From Sindora glabra (Eukaryota > Streptophyta > Magnoliopsida > Fabales > Fabaceae), in contig CM035233.1 in assembly GCA_020226215.1 (NCBI GenBank), positions 36,726,027-36,790,026 on the forward strand: a stretch of 64,000 bases of DNA. Reading direction: 5' to 3'. The first letter of the stretch is position 1; each line of letters starts with the position of its first letter. The notes beneath the pieces are model-generated. The model saw only the letters and a program-made list of their open reading frames with translations, had not been told where the DNA came from and made no database searches. Position numbers and translations under genes: made by a program. This document shows, piece by piece, positions 23,601-32,130 of this stretch.

Positions 23601-26600
23601 ATTTCTTGCAGAGAGCTTTTCTTCTCAAATTTTTATGTGATGAGTTGCTCAATTCGTCTCTCATACGCCAGCACCTTGAGCATTGTGCTGAGTTGTCTGC
23701 TGAATTACATCAGAAACTGCGTGCCCTTTCTGTAGAGTGGAGAAGCCTGAAGGCTAAAGAAGATATCTTGTCTGCAAAAGCAGAAATTGGCCTCAAGGAA
23801 GGGCATCTAGCATCAGGGTCATACTCTGGTAGATGTCTGGTTCAGCCGCCCCTTACAAGTCAGAGTCCTCACAACATTGGGGTATTTGCTACTAGTCAAC
23901 CTCTGCAAGAGACTTGTAGAGAGAAAACTAGGTTCAACAGTGTTGATAGAAGCATATCTCTGACCAACTCAGAAAATGACAGCCAAAATCTGAACTCTGT
24001 AGATGTAGATGGACAGCTAAAGGATGTAGAGGCCCACACGCCTGATGAAATTAATTGCTCTGGCAGAGCACCTCCTGTACAGGGTAACCTGCAGAGTTCT
24101 GAGGGAAGGGATTCGTCTATTCTGCCAACATATCAGCACAGACAATGTGTTTCTGCTGAGGAACTTGGTACTGCCAGTGTTGAGTCAGAACCTTACTACC
24201 TTGAGCTGAATGATGTCAGGCAAGATATTTTGCAACTGAATGACTTAATAGCCAACGTACAGTCACAGCTTCTGAAACTGTCAATTCGTCGGGATTTTTT
24301 GGGTATTGATTCCATTGGTCGGCTCTATTGGGCAACATGCCTGCCTGGGGGATGTCCTTGTATAGTTGTCGATGCTAGTACTGCTGTACTGCATGGGGGA
24401 AGAATTGCAAATAACGGATACCCATTAAAACAATCTGGTGTTAACCAGAATTGGGGTTTATCTTGCAAGGATTTTTATCAGACTTTAGGGGTAAGGACAT
24501 CCTCTCCTTTTACATCCCAATCAAGAAATGCTTTGGGCTTTCCACCATGGGTTACATATCAAAGTGATTCAGAAATTGAGGCGCTCATTGGTTGGCTGAG
24601 GGATAGCGACACTAAAGAAAGAGAGCTGAAAGATTCCATTATACAATGGCAAAGGCTAAGGTTGAAAGAGTTTATCCAAACAATGACTGAAGGTCAAGAT
24701 GACTCGAGAAATACTGATGGAGCAACTTCCGATTCTCTTGTTTCGAAGGCAACCTTGTTGCTTGAAAAGAAATATGGTCCATTTTTTGAATGTGATGCTG
24801 ATGAAGTTTTGAAGAAGCGGGGTAAAAAGAACAGGGTATCTAATGATGAAAAATTATACAGGTGTGAATGTCTAGAACCCATATGGCCTTCTAGGGATCA
24901 TTGCATGTCTTGTCACAAAAGCCTTTTGAGTGTTGTTGGGCTAGAGGGACACAATGATGGCAAATGCAATGCAGGTTGTTCAACTTCTGAGAAGAATAAG
25001 GATACCAATGGATCTTCTAAAGGAAGGAAGAATGTGAGTATTCTTGGAAAACTTAAAGTTGTTGCAGGCACAACAAATGGATGTTCCGAGCTCAACTCAG
25101 GATTGATTAAGTTTTCAAATGAAGAGTCAAAATGTCCTTATAATTTTGAAGATATCTGCTCTAAATTTGTGACTAATGATTCCAATAAGGAACTTGTTAG
25201 AGAAATAGGTCTTATTGGTGTGGATGGGATTCCGTCCTTTGTTCCTTCCATACCTCCTTGGGTTAGTGATTCTACACTTGAACTACTATCTACTCAAAGA
25301 GAGCGGGGTGAGGTCATGGCTATTGAAAAGCAGGTTTCTCAGGGAAGCATGGATGGCACTGTTGTCTGCCCTGATCATACGTCTGATATTTCTCCTGGAA
25401 GGGTTGTTGGAAATGAAAGCAGTAAGGCAGGAAAATCCAACAGAACTTTGGGGTGTTCAGGGCAGCGAGATGGCAAGTCTTCTATTGGTAGCTCTGCTTT
25501 GGAATCAGGGATTGGTAGCTGCTGTGTGGTCCCCCTATCTTCATTGAGACCAATAGTTGGGAAGGTTTCACACATTCTGAGGCAACTAAAGATCAGTCTA
25601 CTGGACATGGATGCTGCACTACCTGAAGTTGCTTTAAGACCATCAAAGGCACAGTTGGAAAGATGTTCCTGGCGTGCATTTGTCAAATCTGCAGGGACTA
25701 TATATGAGGTGAGATTCATATCTTTGGTTCTAGAATGGATATTTACTTTCTATCCAACAAAAAAGGATAATTACTTAATTAGCAAACACTGTCTAGTTGC
25801 ATCTCATAATCCTCAGTGCTTCAGCACTGCAGCTCAACATTGAGATTGTGTTCTTATAAATTGTCAACCAACTAAAATTGTAAAGCAAAGTAAGATGGTA
25901 TCATCTTGCACAATTACTGCAAGATCATTGACTTGGATATGTTTCTGTTCTGTGTTTTTCATGCACAAGTTACTGAACTGGTAGTTGAAGTAGATTTGTG
26001 AGTCCAACATGGTGATAGGTGAATCTTGTGATCATTAGTACATACTCTTTCACTTTGTCTTTGTGAACGGCTGTTTATTGTATTGTACTCCTATAGTTGT
26101 TTTCTTAGTTATTTGTATTTCTTTCATGGAAGCCTTTACTCTGCACATAATTACGTTATTTGAAAGGCTGAAAATTTGTCCTATGTGAGCTATCTGAAAA
26201 GCTGGCCTTCTTATGCATGATCATTTATCTTATGAAATGAATGCATTATAGTAAGTTCAGATTCATAACCTTCCATGTAGACCTTTTTAAAATTTTCTAT
26301 TCCCGGGTTAGTTATTTTGCTAGAATTTGTAGATTTACTGGGTTTTTGTCTTTGCAGATGGTTCAGGCAACTATCACATTGGAGGACATGATTAAGGCAG
26401 AATATTTAAGGAATGATTGGTGGTATTGGTCATCGCTCTCAGCTGCTGCCAAAACTTCCAATATTGCTGCCCTTGCCCTCCGCATATACTCCCTTGACTC
26501 AGCCCTTATGTATGAGAAAATCTTGTCTGATTCAAGTTTAACTGACAGCTCTGAACCTGCTTCTGTAGCTGAACCCAAATTAGTTGCTGCAAGTAGGAAA

Positions 26601-26633
26601 TCCAACAGGAAAAGGAAAGAGCCAGATGGATGA
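14118..26633 (+). CDS. MBD9: Methyl-CpG-binding domain protein 9 (MBD9), chromatin reader, 10 coding exons
   Basis: Joined exons: 14118-14602, 16173-16881, 17067-18194, 18309-19001, 20177-20482, 21499-21834, 22639-22737, 22829-23263, 23612-25708, 26358-26633. Every junction is GT/AG and keeps frame, giving 2187 residues, close to the ~2.2 kDa-residue size known for Arabidopsis MBD9 (2176). Domains in order: PHD (75-120), MBD (266-310), FYRN/FYRC (about 408-467), DDT (about 766-900), bromodomain-like (about 1138-1262), second PHD (1297-1341), WHIM/WSD-type segments (about 1623-1637 and 2070-2165). The protein is nuclear. In Arabidopsis MBD9 associates with SWR1 and ISWI remodellers, promotes H2A.Z deposition and affects flowering and branching. 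That function is transferred by orthology. The first of two adjacent ATGs was taken as start. No break is seen. Confidence 0.95.
14603..16172 (+). other. MBD9: MBD9 intron 1 (1570 bp)
   Basis: A GT-AG intron, T-rich, with a polypyrimidine stretch before ttttag at the acceptor. I see no nested gene or recognisable transposon. Confidence 0.85.
16173..16881 (+). CDS. MBD9: MBD9 exon 2: methyl-CpG-binding domain
   Basis: Encodes residues 162-398. The MBD lies at about 266-310 (GVLEEGWRVEFRQS, then YAIYCAPDGKIFDSVYDVAC), with the expected GW and the P-DGK-FDS turn. Plant MBD9-type MBDs are generally thought not to bind methyl-CpG strongly; whether this one does cannot be read from the sequence. 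A basic stretch (SRKRKL, about 335) could be a nuclear localisation signal. Confidence 0.93.
17067..18194 (+). CDS. MBD9: MBD9 exon 3: FYRN/FYRC and start of DDT
   Basis: Encodes residues 399-774. The FYR module runs from about 408 (FVLSLGKVDGRPSYYD, then IWPIGYKSCWHD) into FTCEVLEGGDSGPVFRIRR, the usual FYRN to FYRC hand-over. A long acidic linker follows, then a helical segment (LHEILANWLEQDRFGLDMEF), a basic patch (RRPKKAR) and the first helix of DDT (PCELLGDIFQ), split by the intron. A poly-T run precedes the acceptor. Confidence 0.93.
18309..19001 (+). CDS. MBD9: MBD9 exon 4: DDT domain body
   Basis: Encodes residues 775-1005. AWELLGRFQEILGLKDPLSL completes the DDT helices. It is followed by DEVEKELI and, after an insert, by VALTKAHNSLLKVLIGELQ. 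A conserved-looking LTWPELARRYVLAVLSM segment lies near the exon end. DDT domains are typical of subunits that pair with ISWI-type ATPases. Confidence 0.92.
19002..20176 (+). other. MBD9: MBD9 intron 4 (1175 bp) with a (TTTC)n microsatellite
   Basis: A GT-AG intron containing about eight CTTT units at 19825-19856. No nested gene or clear transposon was seen. Confidence 0.85.
20177..20482 (+). CDS. MBD9: MBD9 exon 5: linker before the bromodomain-like region
   Basis: Encodes residues 1006-1107, including EWAKILEPVRKLPTNVGTRI and PPEWARIILQHSISKEVY, helical segments conserved in MBD9 proteins. Both splice sites are phase 0. Confidence 0.92.
20483..21498 (+). other. MBD9: MBD9 intron 5 (1016 bp)
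   Basis: An AT-rich GT-AG intron ending tgaaacag. No nested feature was recognised. Confidence 0.85.
21499..21834 (+). CDS. MBD9: MBD9 exon 6: first half of the bromodomain-like fold
   Basis: Encodes residues 1108-1219. It carries a lysine-rich stretch (KPDKGRKKK), helix Z (IMKQCRIVLRRAASADD), and the ZA-loop region (VSRPLDFRTIDLRVAAGAYG, then SYEAFLEDVRE), matching the PLDL-TI-RL-Y-S-FL-DV bromodomain pattern. Confidence 0.92.
21835..22638 (+). other. MBD9: MBD9 intron 6 (804 bp)
   Basis: A GT-AG intron ending ttgttgcag. It holds nothing recognisable beyond T-rich sequence. Confidence 0.85.
22639..22737 (+). CDS. MBD9: MBD9 exon 7: bromodomain-like helices B and C
   Basis: A 33-codon exon (residues 1220-1252), LWNNVRIAFGDQPDLVEVAE and onward. 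In bromodomains this stretch supplies the acetyl-lysine-binding Asn in a YN pair. Aligned by eye, this protein has F1228-G1229 there instead. Confidence 0.9.
22829..23263 (+). CDS. MBD9: MBD9 exon 8: second PHD finger
   Basis: Encodes residues 1253-1397. The PHD finger is complete: C1297, C1300, C1312, C1315, H1320, C1323, C1338, C1341 (CKVCGIDRDDDSVLLCDTCD, then YHTYCLNPPL). The DSVLLCD acidic face and the P-E-W-YCP ending are typical of histone-H3-tail-binding PHD fingers. The preceding VVTYVKKL ends the bromodomain-like fold. Confidence 0.93.
23612..25708 (+). CDS. MBD9: MBD9 exon 9: long exon with WHIM/WSD-type motif and Cys-His cluster
   Basis: Encodes residues 1398-2096. A coiled region (LHQKLRALSVEWRSLKAKED) opens the exon. 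RRDFLGIDSIGRLYW (1623-1637) matches the LG-D-GR-YW signature of WHIM/WSD segments in DDT proteins. CEC(1815-1817), C1828, C1831 and H1832 form a small putative zinc site (CECLEPIWPSRDHCMSCH). The final part (CSWRAFVKSAGTIYE) begins the C-terminal WSD-type region. One codon phase is kept over 2097 bases without a stop. Confidence 0.93.
25709..26357 (+). other. MBD9: MBD9 intron 9 (649 bp)
   Basis: A GT-AG intron ending tttgtctttgcag. No internal feature was recognised. Confidence 0.85.
26358..26633 (+). CDS. MBD9: MBD9 exon 10: C-terminal WSD-type segment and basic tail
   Basis: Encodes residues 2097-2187. TLEDMIKAEYLRNDWWYWSS and ALALRIYSLDSALMYEK match the W-W-WSS and LR-LD-AI-Y pattern seen at the C-terminus of DDT/WHIM remodeller subunits. 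The tail RKSNRKRKEPDG is a likely nuclear localisation signal. The stop is TGA. Confidence 0.93.
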   Translation: MVQATITLEDMIKAEYLRNDWWYWSSLSAAAKTSNIAALALRIYSLDSALMYEKILSDSSLTDSSEPASVAEPKLVAASRKSNRKRKEPDG

Positions 26634-27045
26634 TGTTGAAATATATTTGGTGGCTGAGTATAAAGCGCAAAGCTGGTCCTCTAATGTGAGATGTGATGTG
26701 ATTGTCCGATGATATTTGCAATCGGATGAAAAGTTGAGGGCCAACTTCTGGGAGTTGCGGAAGGTGGCTGCTGGTGCTGGTTCCTCTTGCATGTTTGTAC
26801 ATATAGGTATAGCTGACTTGCTAACTCGGATGCTGGTTTTTAGCAGAGCAGAATTTGTAGACTTGTCTGCTTGCAGGAGGACACCAGCATCAAGGAATTA
26901 TGAGGATGCATCCAATTTTGAAGTGATTTCTGCTGCAGCTGTCAGATTGGTTGCTTGACAGGGACGAGAGTATATTTTTCATTTTTCTAGCAGAGTCTGA
27001 TCGATATTTGTATACAAATGAAATTATTGTAAAGAACGAATAGAA
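26634..27045 (+). other. MBD9: MBD9 3' untranslated region (end approximate)
   Basis: Non-coding sequence of transcribed-like composition follows the stop. An A-rich, aatgaaattattg-type stretch near 27018-27040 is a plausible polyadenylation region. The end is a guess from composition. Confidence 0.4.
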
Positions 27046-28620
27046 GAAAATGATGATTGAAAAGAGCTGGAAAATGTTGAGGTTGAGCGGGGTTTAGGAA
27101 ATTTTTCATTCTTTATACATTCACTTTTTCTCTCACCTTTTGTATGTCTTGCATAGCCAAGCTGTCATGCTCATGCTTTTGTTCTCAGGCTTCTGCAGAT
27201 GCAGCAGCTTTTGAGGAAGCATTAAAATTAAATAGTGTCACAGCTGCATAACTGCATTTTAACTCATATATACTTGAAAGTAACCTTGTGCCAATGCTCA
27301 GGGAGGCCTTAAAATTTACTTCTATCTCATAAATCCAACTCGGTAACATAAATCAGCCTAATCAGGCATAGCTTCAAAGCCCAGATTTGCCAAAACCACC
27401 GAAGAGTGGCTGGTATGGACTATACTGAAGCAATGTGACATGGTATATAGAAGAATGATTCCCCTCTCATCCAAGACACGAAGACTGACGAACTCTTAAT
27501 TCAACCCTGGCATGTGCGGGGTCCACAAGTTTAGGCTGTGCGAGAATGGTACTTGCGGGACAATGGTACTCACCTATTTTATTATTTTTAACTGCCGTTC
27601 TCGTGTGCAGGTGAGGGGCAGATTTATCCAATCTGCATACTAAACAGGCTAGGGTTGGAACATTATAAGGAAGAAGGTCCAAAAGTGGTTGTCGTAGCTA
27701 TTTACGTGATATTGTCCATCAGTACATGGTGGACTTGCAATATTTATACAGTCGCCAAAATTAGGTAAGCAGGGCAACAATGGAAGTTGGCTCCCCGTGG
27801 CAGTCCAAGGTGGCACTTAGTCCGAAGGAGGCAGTGTGACAGCACGTGTTGATGACGGAAATTATCGGCGTAGTGGCAGGGAGAAACGAAGACGATTGCC
27901 AAGCATAATGGTCAGATGGGTAGCGATGAAGTAACGAATCAGCGGCAACAAACGGATGTTGCAATGGTGGGCACGTTGCATTGGTTGAAGGAGATGAGTT
28001 CAATCGAATGTTCTTCAAGCTGACTTAATATCGGGAGGTTTTGATGTTATAGCACTAAGAATTGGCTTCGCACTTGTGCATCTGAGAGCCAGTAAAGGGA
28101 GGAGATTGCATCATTCAGGTTGCAGTTGAAGGTTGGATGTTGATGTTGCAGGTGATGTGCTCAAGTAGATGTTACTGTGAGTGTTGATTTAAGAATAGTA
28201 TAGCGATGTTGCACGCAATGTGCTTGACGAAATGGCCATGAGAGTCTTGGTATATTGATTGAGTACTTTACTGGTTTTGTCAACCTCAGTATGATGAATG
28301 GATCTTCAACTTTGGTTGCAATTACAATAGTTCCAATTACAAGCATTTGATTGAAGGTGTTAAAATTAAGGGTTTTGATGTATTGGATAGGTGGACAAAT
28401 AATATATGTACAAGTTGGAGAAAAGAGCTAGGTGGACAATAATTCGCATAGTTGCCCCATTTATTTTGATAATGGTAAGGAAGGGTCCGTTTCCGACTGT
28501 TGTAGTTCGTGCTTACTATATCCATGCCAAGCTGGAATGAGGTCTAGCCACGGATGAAGATTTGTGTGCTGAGCTATATCTTGATGCTTGAATTCACTAT
28601 TGATACTTGTTAAGTCATTT
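27046..28620. other. Unassigned, relatively GC-rich non-coding block
   Basis: Bases 27370-28560 are clearly less AT-rich than the surrounding intergenic DNA, yet only short frames (60-85 codons) exist and none looks like a known protein. TGATGTTG/GATGTTGCA-type words recur between 27950 and 28230. It may be an old retrotransposon or pseudogene fragment. I cannot assign it. Confidence 0.35.
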
Positions 28621-29440
28621 GGTTCCTCACTAATTAATAAAATGTAAAAAAATAGAATTATTTAAAAAGTTTTATTTTACATAGATCATGTAAAATTACT
28701 TACTATCATTCTTTTTGGCAAGAATTTTTCATATTTTACATAGATAGAAATATAAAATTACCTTTACTTAATTTATATAATAATAATTTTAACCTTTTAT
28801 CATCACATTTGAAGGTTATAATAAATATTTATTAAAAATGTACATATACTTATACAAATATAATTACTAATTATATAAAATATAATTATTTTATTAATTA
28901 TATAAAAATAAAATGGGCATCATATAAAATTATATAAAATAAAAAATAAATATAATATCATAAATTTAAATTATAAATATAATCATAAATATTATTATAA
29001 TAATAATAATTTAATTTTGGATGGAATTATATTTATTATATATCTCTATTTTATATTTATTATTTTAATTTTCAATTATAAAGATAAAATGTTATGTAAT
29101 TTTTTTTATCTATTTTATGTAAATTGGATAGAATTAACTATTTATTATATTATCTACTTAAATAATATTCAAATTATATTTCATTTTAATTATATTAAAA
29201 TAATTTAAGATATATATACATATAAAAGAAATATTAATTTTTTATATGAACTTATTTTGCCTTTTTATGGTAAGTTAAAAAGGATAAGAAATTATCAATT
29301 TATAAAAATTATGATGAAAAGAAAAATTAAAAATATAATTTAAAAAAAATTAAAGCCACTTAAATATATCAATATTTCTTATTTTTTATATTACAATTTT
29401 GAAGGATATATAAATTATTTAAATAATATTTCCTAGGAAG
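28621..29440. other. Extremely AT-rich stretch
   Basis: Almost pure A/T with runs of taaaata, attataa and taataataa. There is no credible coding frame. Such tracts can act as matrix-attachment or nucleosome-free DNA, but nothing here proves it. Confidence 0.5.
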
Positions 29441-29788
29441 TTCAATGACAAATCAAATAAAACACAGGAAATTAGTTTTTGGAAAGTGTCAGCAAAATAA
29501 TTTTGACCATTTTCTGAAAAGACAAAAAATTCTTTAATTTAGTTTTTATACTAGCGGTAGTTCAGCACTTTAGCTTCAAATTACATTAATTTTTTCTTAT
29601 ACAAGAACCTTGAAAGACCAAATCCCAAATCAGGCTTTTTAAGTTAGTCACCCAATAAACAAAACATCATTTGGTGCGCAATTTTTTTCAAGTTAAAGAT
29701 GTCTAGTGGCTCCAGAATCCAGGTGGTATTAACGGGAAGCAGTGAATGGATACAATAGAAAATATTTGCTCCGTCACTTCATTGCCAA

Positions 29789-30463
29789 ATGAGGTTCAAA
29801 ATGGGGGCAACAATGCAATTAACGAAACTTTTGTTGTCCACGTACAATTTATTTTTTAAGATCTTGTGGCCTTATTTTTTAAGCAAGTTGATTGTGTCCT
29901 TGTCTACCTCTCCGATGACATTATTTGGCACCCTTTTTGCAGAGAACTACGTCGTTGGGATCAATAGACAACCATCTCTCGTCTTTAGATCTCAAAATTT
30001 TGGTACCTTAGTTGATTTTTTTTTTCTCGGAAGCTGTCCAAGGTGTTGGATCCCATCCATTAGCTGGTCCTGCAAGATCCATATTCGCTTGGATTTTTCG
30101 ATCCTCTCAGTCACAGTCAGTGAATTTGTTTCAATCATCTGTTCTGCCTTCGGTTCCATCTTTGGATGGAAGTCAGCCTTCACAAATAATAAGTGGGAGG
30201 ATCGTGACCTTCACGACACGACATTTCCCATGATCTGGACTACAATGACGTGGCATATCACATTTTTTACGCTAAATCCGAGTCAGCAGAAATATGAAAT
30301 GTTGGGGAAAATTTGTAATTTACCAAAATATACAAGGCCAAATAAAAATCCTTTTGGGCCCCAGAGTTCGGACACATGCTCCAATCCCATTACGGCACCT
30401 GCCCCTATGTTTGGGAAACACCTTTTTTTCCATTTGTACCGTAAACAACGCCTTTATCTTTAA
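29789..30463 (+). CDS. Unrecognised ORF of 224 codons, probably not a functional gene
   Basis: An ATG-initiated frame runs 224 codons (MRFKMGATMQLTKLLLS...) and ends RKQRLYL. It is rich in Ser, Phe, Trp, Ile and Cys, with several hydrophobic stretches. Other frames also stay open here (73 codons from 30012; 63 codons on the opposite strand), so the openness may reflect base composition rather than selection. I recognise no family. No promoter or splice pattern supports a gene. It could be a fragment of an exon or transposon read in the wrong frame. Confidence 0.15.
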   Translation: MRFKMGATMQLTKLLLSTYNLFFKILWPYFLSKLIVSLSTSPMTLFGTLFAENYVVGINRQPSLVFRSQNFGTLVDFFFLGSCPRCWIPSISWSCKIHIRLDFSILSVTVSEFVSIICSAFGSIFGWKSAFTNNKWEDRDLHDTTFPMIWTTMTWHITFFTLNPSQQKYEMLGKICNLPKYTRPNKNPFGPQSSDTCSNPITAPAPMFGKHLFFHLYRKQRLYL

Positions 30464-30487
30464 GTAATGTTTTTGGAGTGTTTGCTA

Positions 30488-30638
30488 CGGTACTCCAAGG
30501 GATTTAGTGTTCGGAGTGGTGTGGTAAAATACAAGCCACTGGATGAGATTACAAAAATCTTAGCATTAACTTAGTAATTTCATCCAGTGATTTGTATTTT
30601 ACCACATCACTCCGAACACCAAACCTCCAGATGCACCT
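30488..30638. mobile_element. Foldback MITE-like hairpin element
   Basis: Bases 30501-30552 and 30574-30625 are inverted copies of each other: 52 nt each, about 46 identical, all differences being transitions, around a 21-nt loop. Weaker pairing continues outwards to about 30488 and 30638. The arms contain gtgttcggagtg and gtggtaaaatacaa. A short element that is almost all terminal inverted repeat fits a foldback MITE. It could also fold into an RNA hairpin if transcribed. I could not settle the family or target duplication. Confidence 0.75.
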
Positions 30639-30639
30639 T

Positions 30640-32130
30640 AGAATTCACCTGTCTTTGGAGATCAAATTATCAAATGTGTAAATCCTCTTTATTTCTCATA
30701 ACAAAGCGAAGACTAGTCATTCATGCTCGGCCTAAAGGTATATGTGAAAAAATTCCTTCTATTCTAATCCGATGTTTGCAGTTTGTAAGAATTGAATCTG
30801 CAACATGAATTTCGTCACATTTTTCAAATTTTCATTTTAATTGCTAAATTGATGCCAAATCCACTTTTTTTTCTAAAATGAGTCTTCTTATTAATCTCTC
30901 TCTTCCCCCTCACGACATGCTAAGTAAGACCCCTCAGCATTTTTTCAATACTTCCCCTGCTAACTCCATTAGGGACCCGAAGCCAGGACTTGGGCTTGCC
31001 ATTTAGGCATTTAAAAAAGGAACAGTACACCCTCTTTTCTTCTTTCAATGATAAAACTATACACAAGCGTTACAAACTTGATTTATAAATGTTGTCTCTT
31101 GATCACTTATTATATAAAATTTCCCCTTGAATTTGTAATATGAGAATAGATGACTTTTTTTTGACATGTTCAAAATGATATTTAATTCATATATAAATCG
31201 ATTAAGATGTAATTTAGCCCTTAATCTAATTGAATTTAGATCAGATCAATTGGTAATATAAAATATTTTATATTATTAATAGATAAAATTTATTTAAAAA
31301 GCCAACAATAATTGAATCTTTTCTAGCAAGAATAAAAATTTTAGCAACTTTTTATTATAACTGGCAATATGTAATTTGAATGATAATACAAAACTATTGC
31401 ACTCAGTATATCAAAGCTAAATCCAAACTAAAGAAACAACATTACATTTCAGTGGACTCTTGTCTGTCATACATGCAAGTTGAATCATTCCCAGCCTTTC
31501 ATTCTTGACTTAATTATTTTTAGACACGTACCATAGCATAGTGCAAGGCACAGACTATTGTTTCCCATAAGAATAGCAAACTGTATTGGGCTAATTGACT
31601 TCCAATTGTCCAACTTTACAAGCCAAAAATCAATTGTCGGTGTCTCTTGGGAAATATTTTATTAAGAAAGGGGTCAAATAAAAGCATAATAGTAGAATTG
31701 CAAGAAAAATATATACTGCAAATATGAACCATAATTTATATATTGTCGATCGTGGAAGTACAATACAAGACGCCGTTGACCAATATCACAGGACTTTATT
31801 CATTAAACCATATCGTAGATCTCAACCACCTAAAGCAGACATAGGCGTTTACTTTTGTTGTTCTTTTGCTCACATCACATGCTCCTTAATGTACAAAATA
31901 CTGTTCTTCTCCTTATGCAAAGAAAAGGTTACAACTCTTTCAACTACAAATTATAACAGTAAACTAAATAAGATGTTCCTATCTTTAGATTCTTACTGCA
32001 AAAGAAGAGAGATATCATATATAGATACAAATACAACTCCAAAGCCTTTCCTTTTTGCATAGAAAACTCACTTAAACCAGCAGTAATGGACCTTTCGGAG
32101 TTAGGCAGCCACCCCATTATTGAGTTGGTT
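30640..32130. other. Intergenic sequence and 3' flank of the HD-Zip gene
   Basis: No gene or recognised repeat between the hairpin element and the HD-Zip stop codon. The 3' untranslated region of the minus-strand gene must lie at the right end of this interval. Possible AATAAA-type signals on the minus strand lie near 31790-31800, but the site is not determined. Confidence 0.45.

Noticed and set aside
24694..25719. Several 60-114-codon frames inside MBD9 exon 9
   Set aside because: They are shadows of a 699-codon exon whose frame carries recognisable MBD9 motifs.
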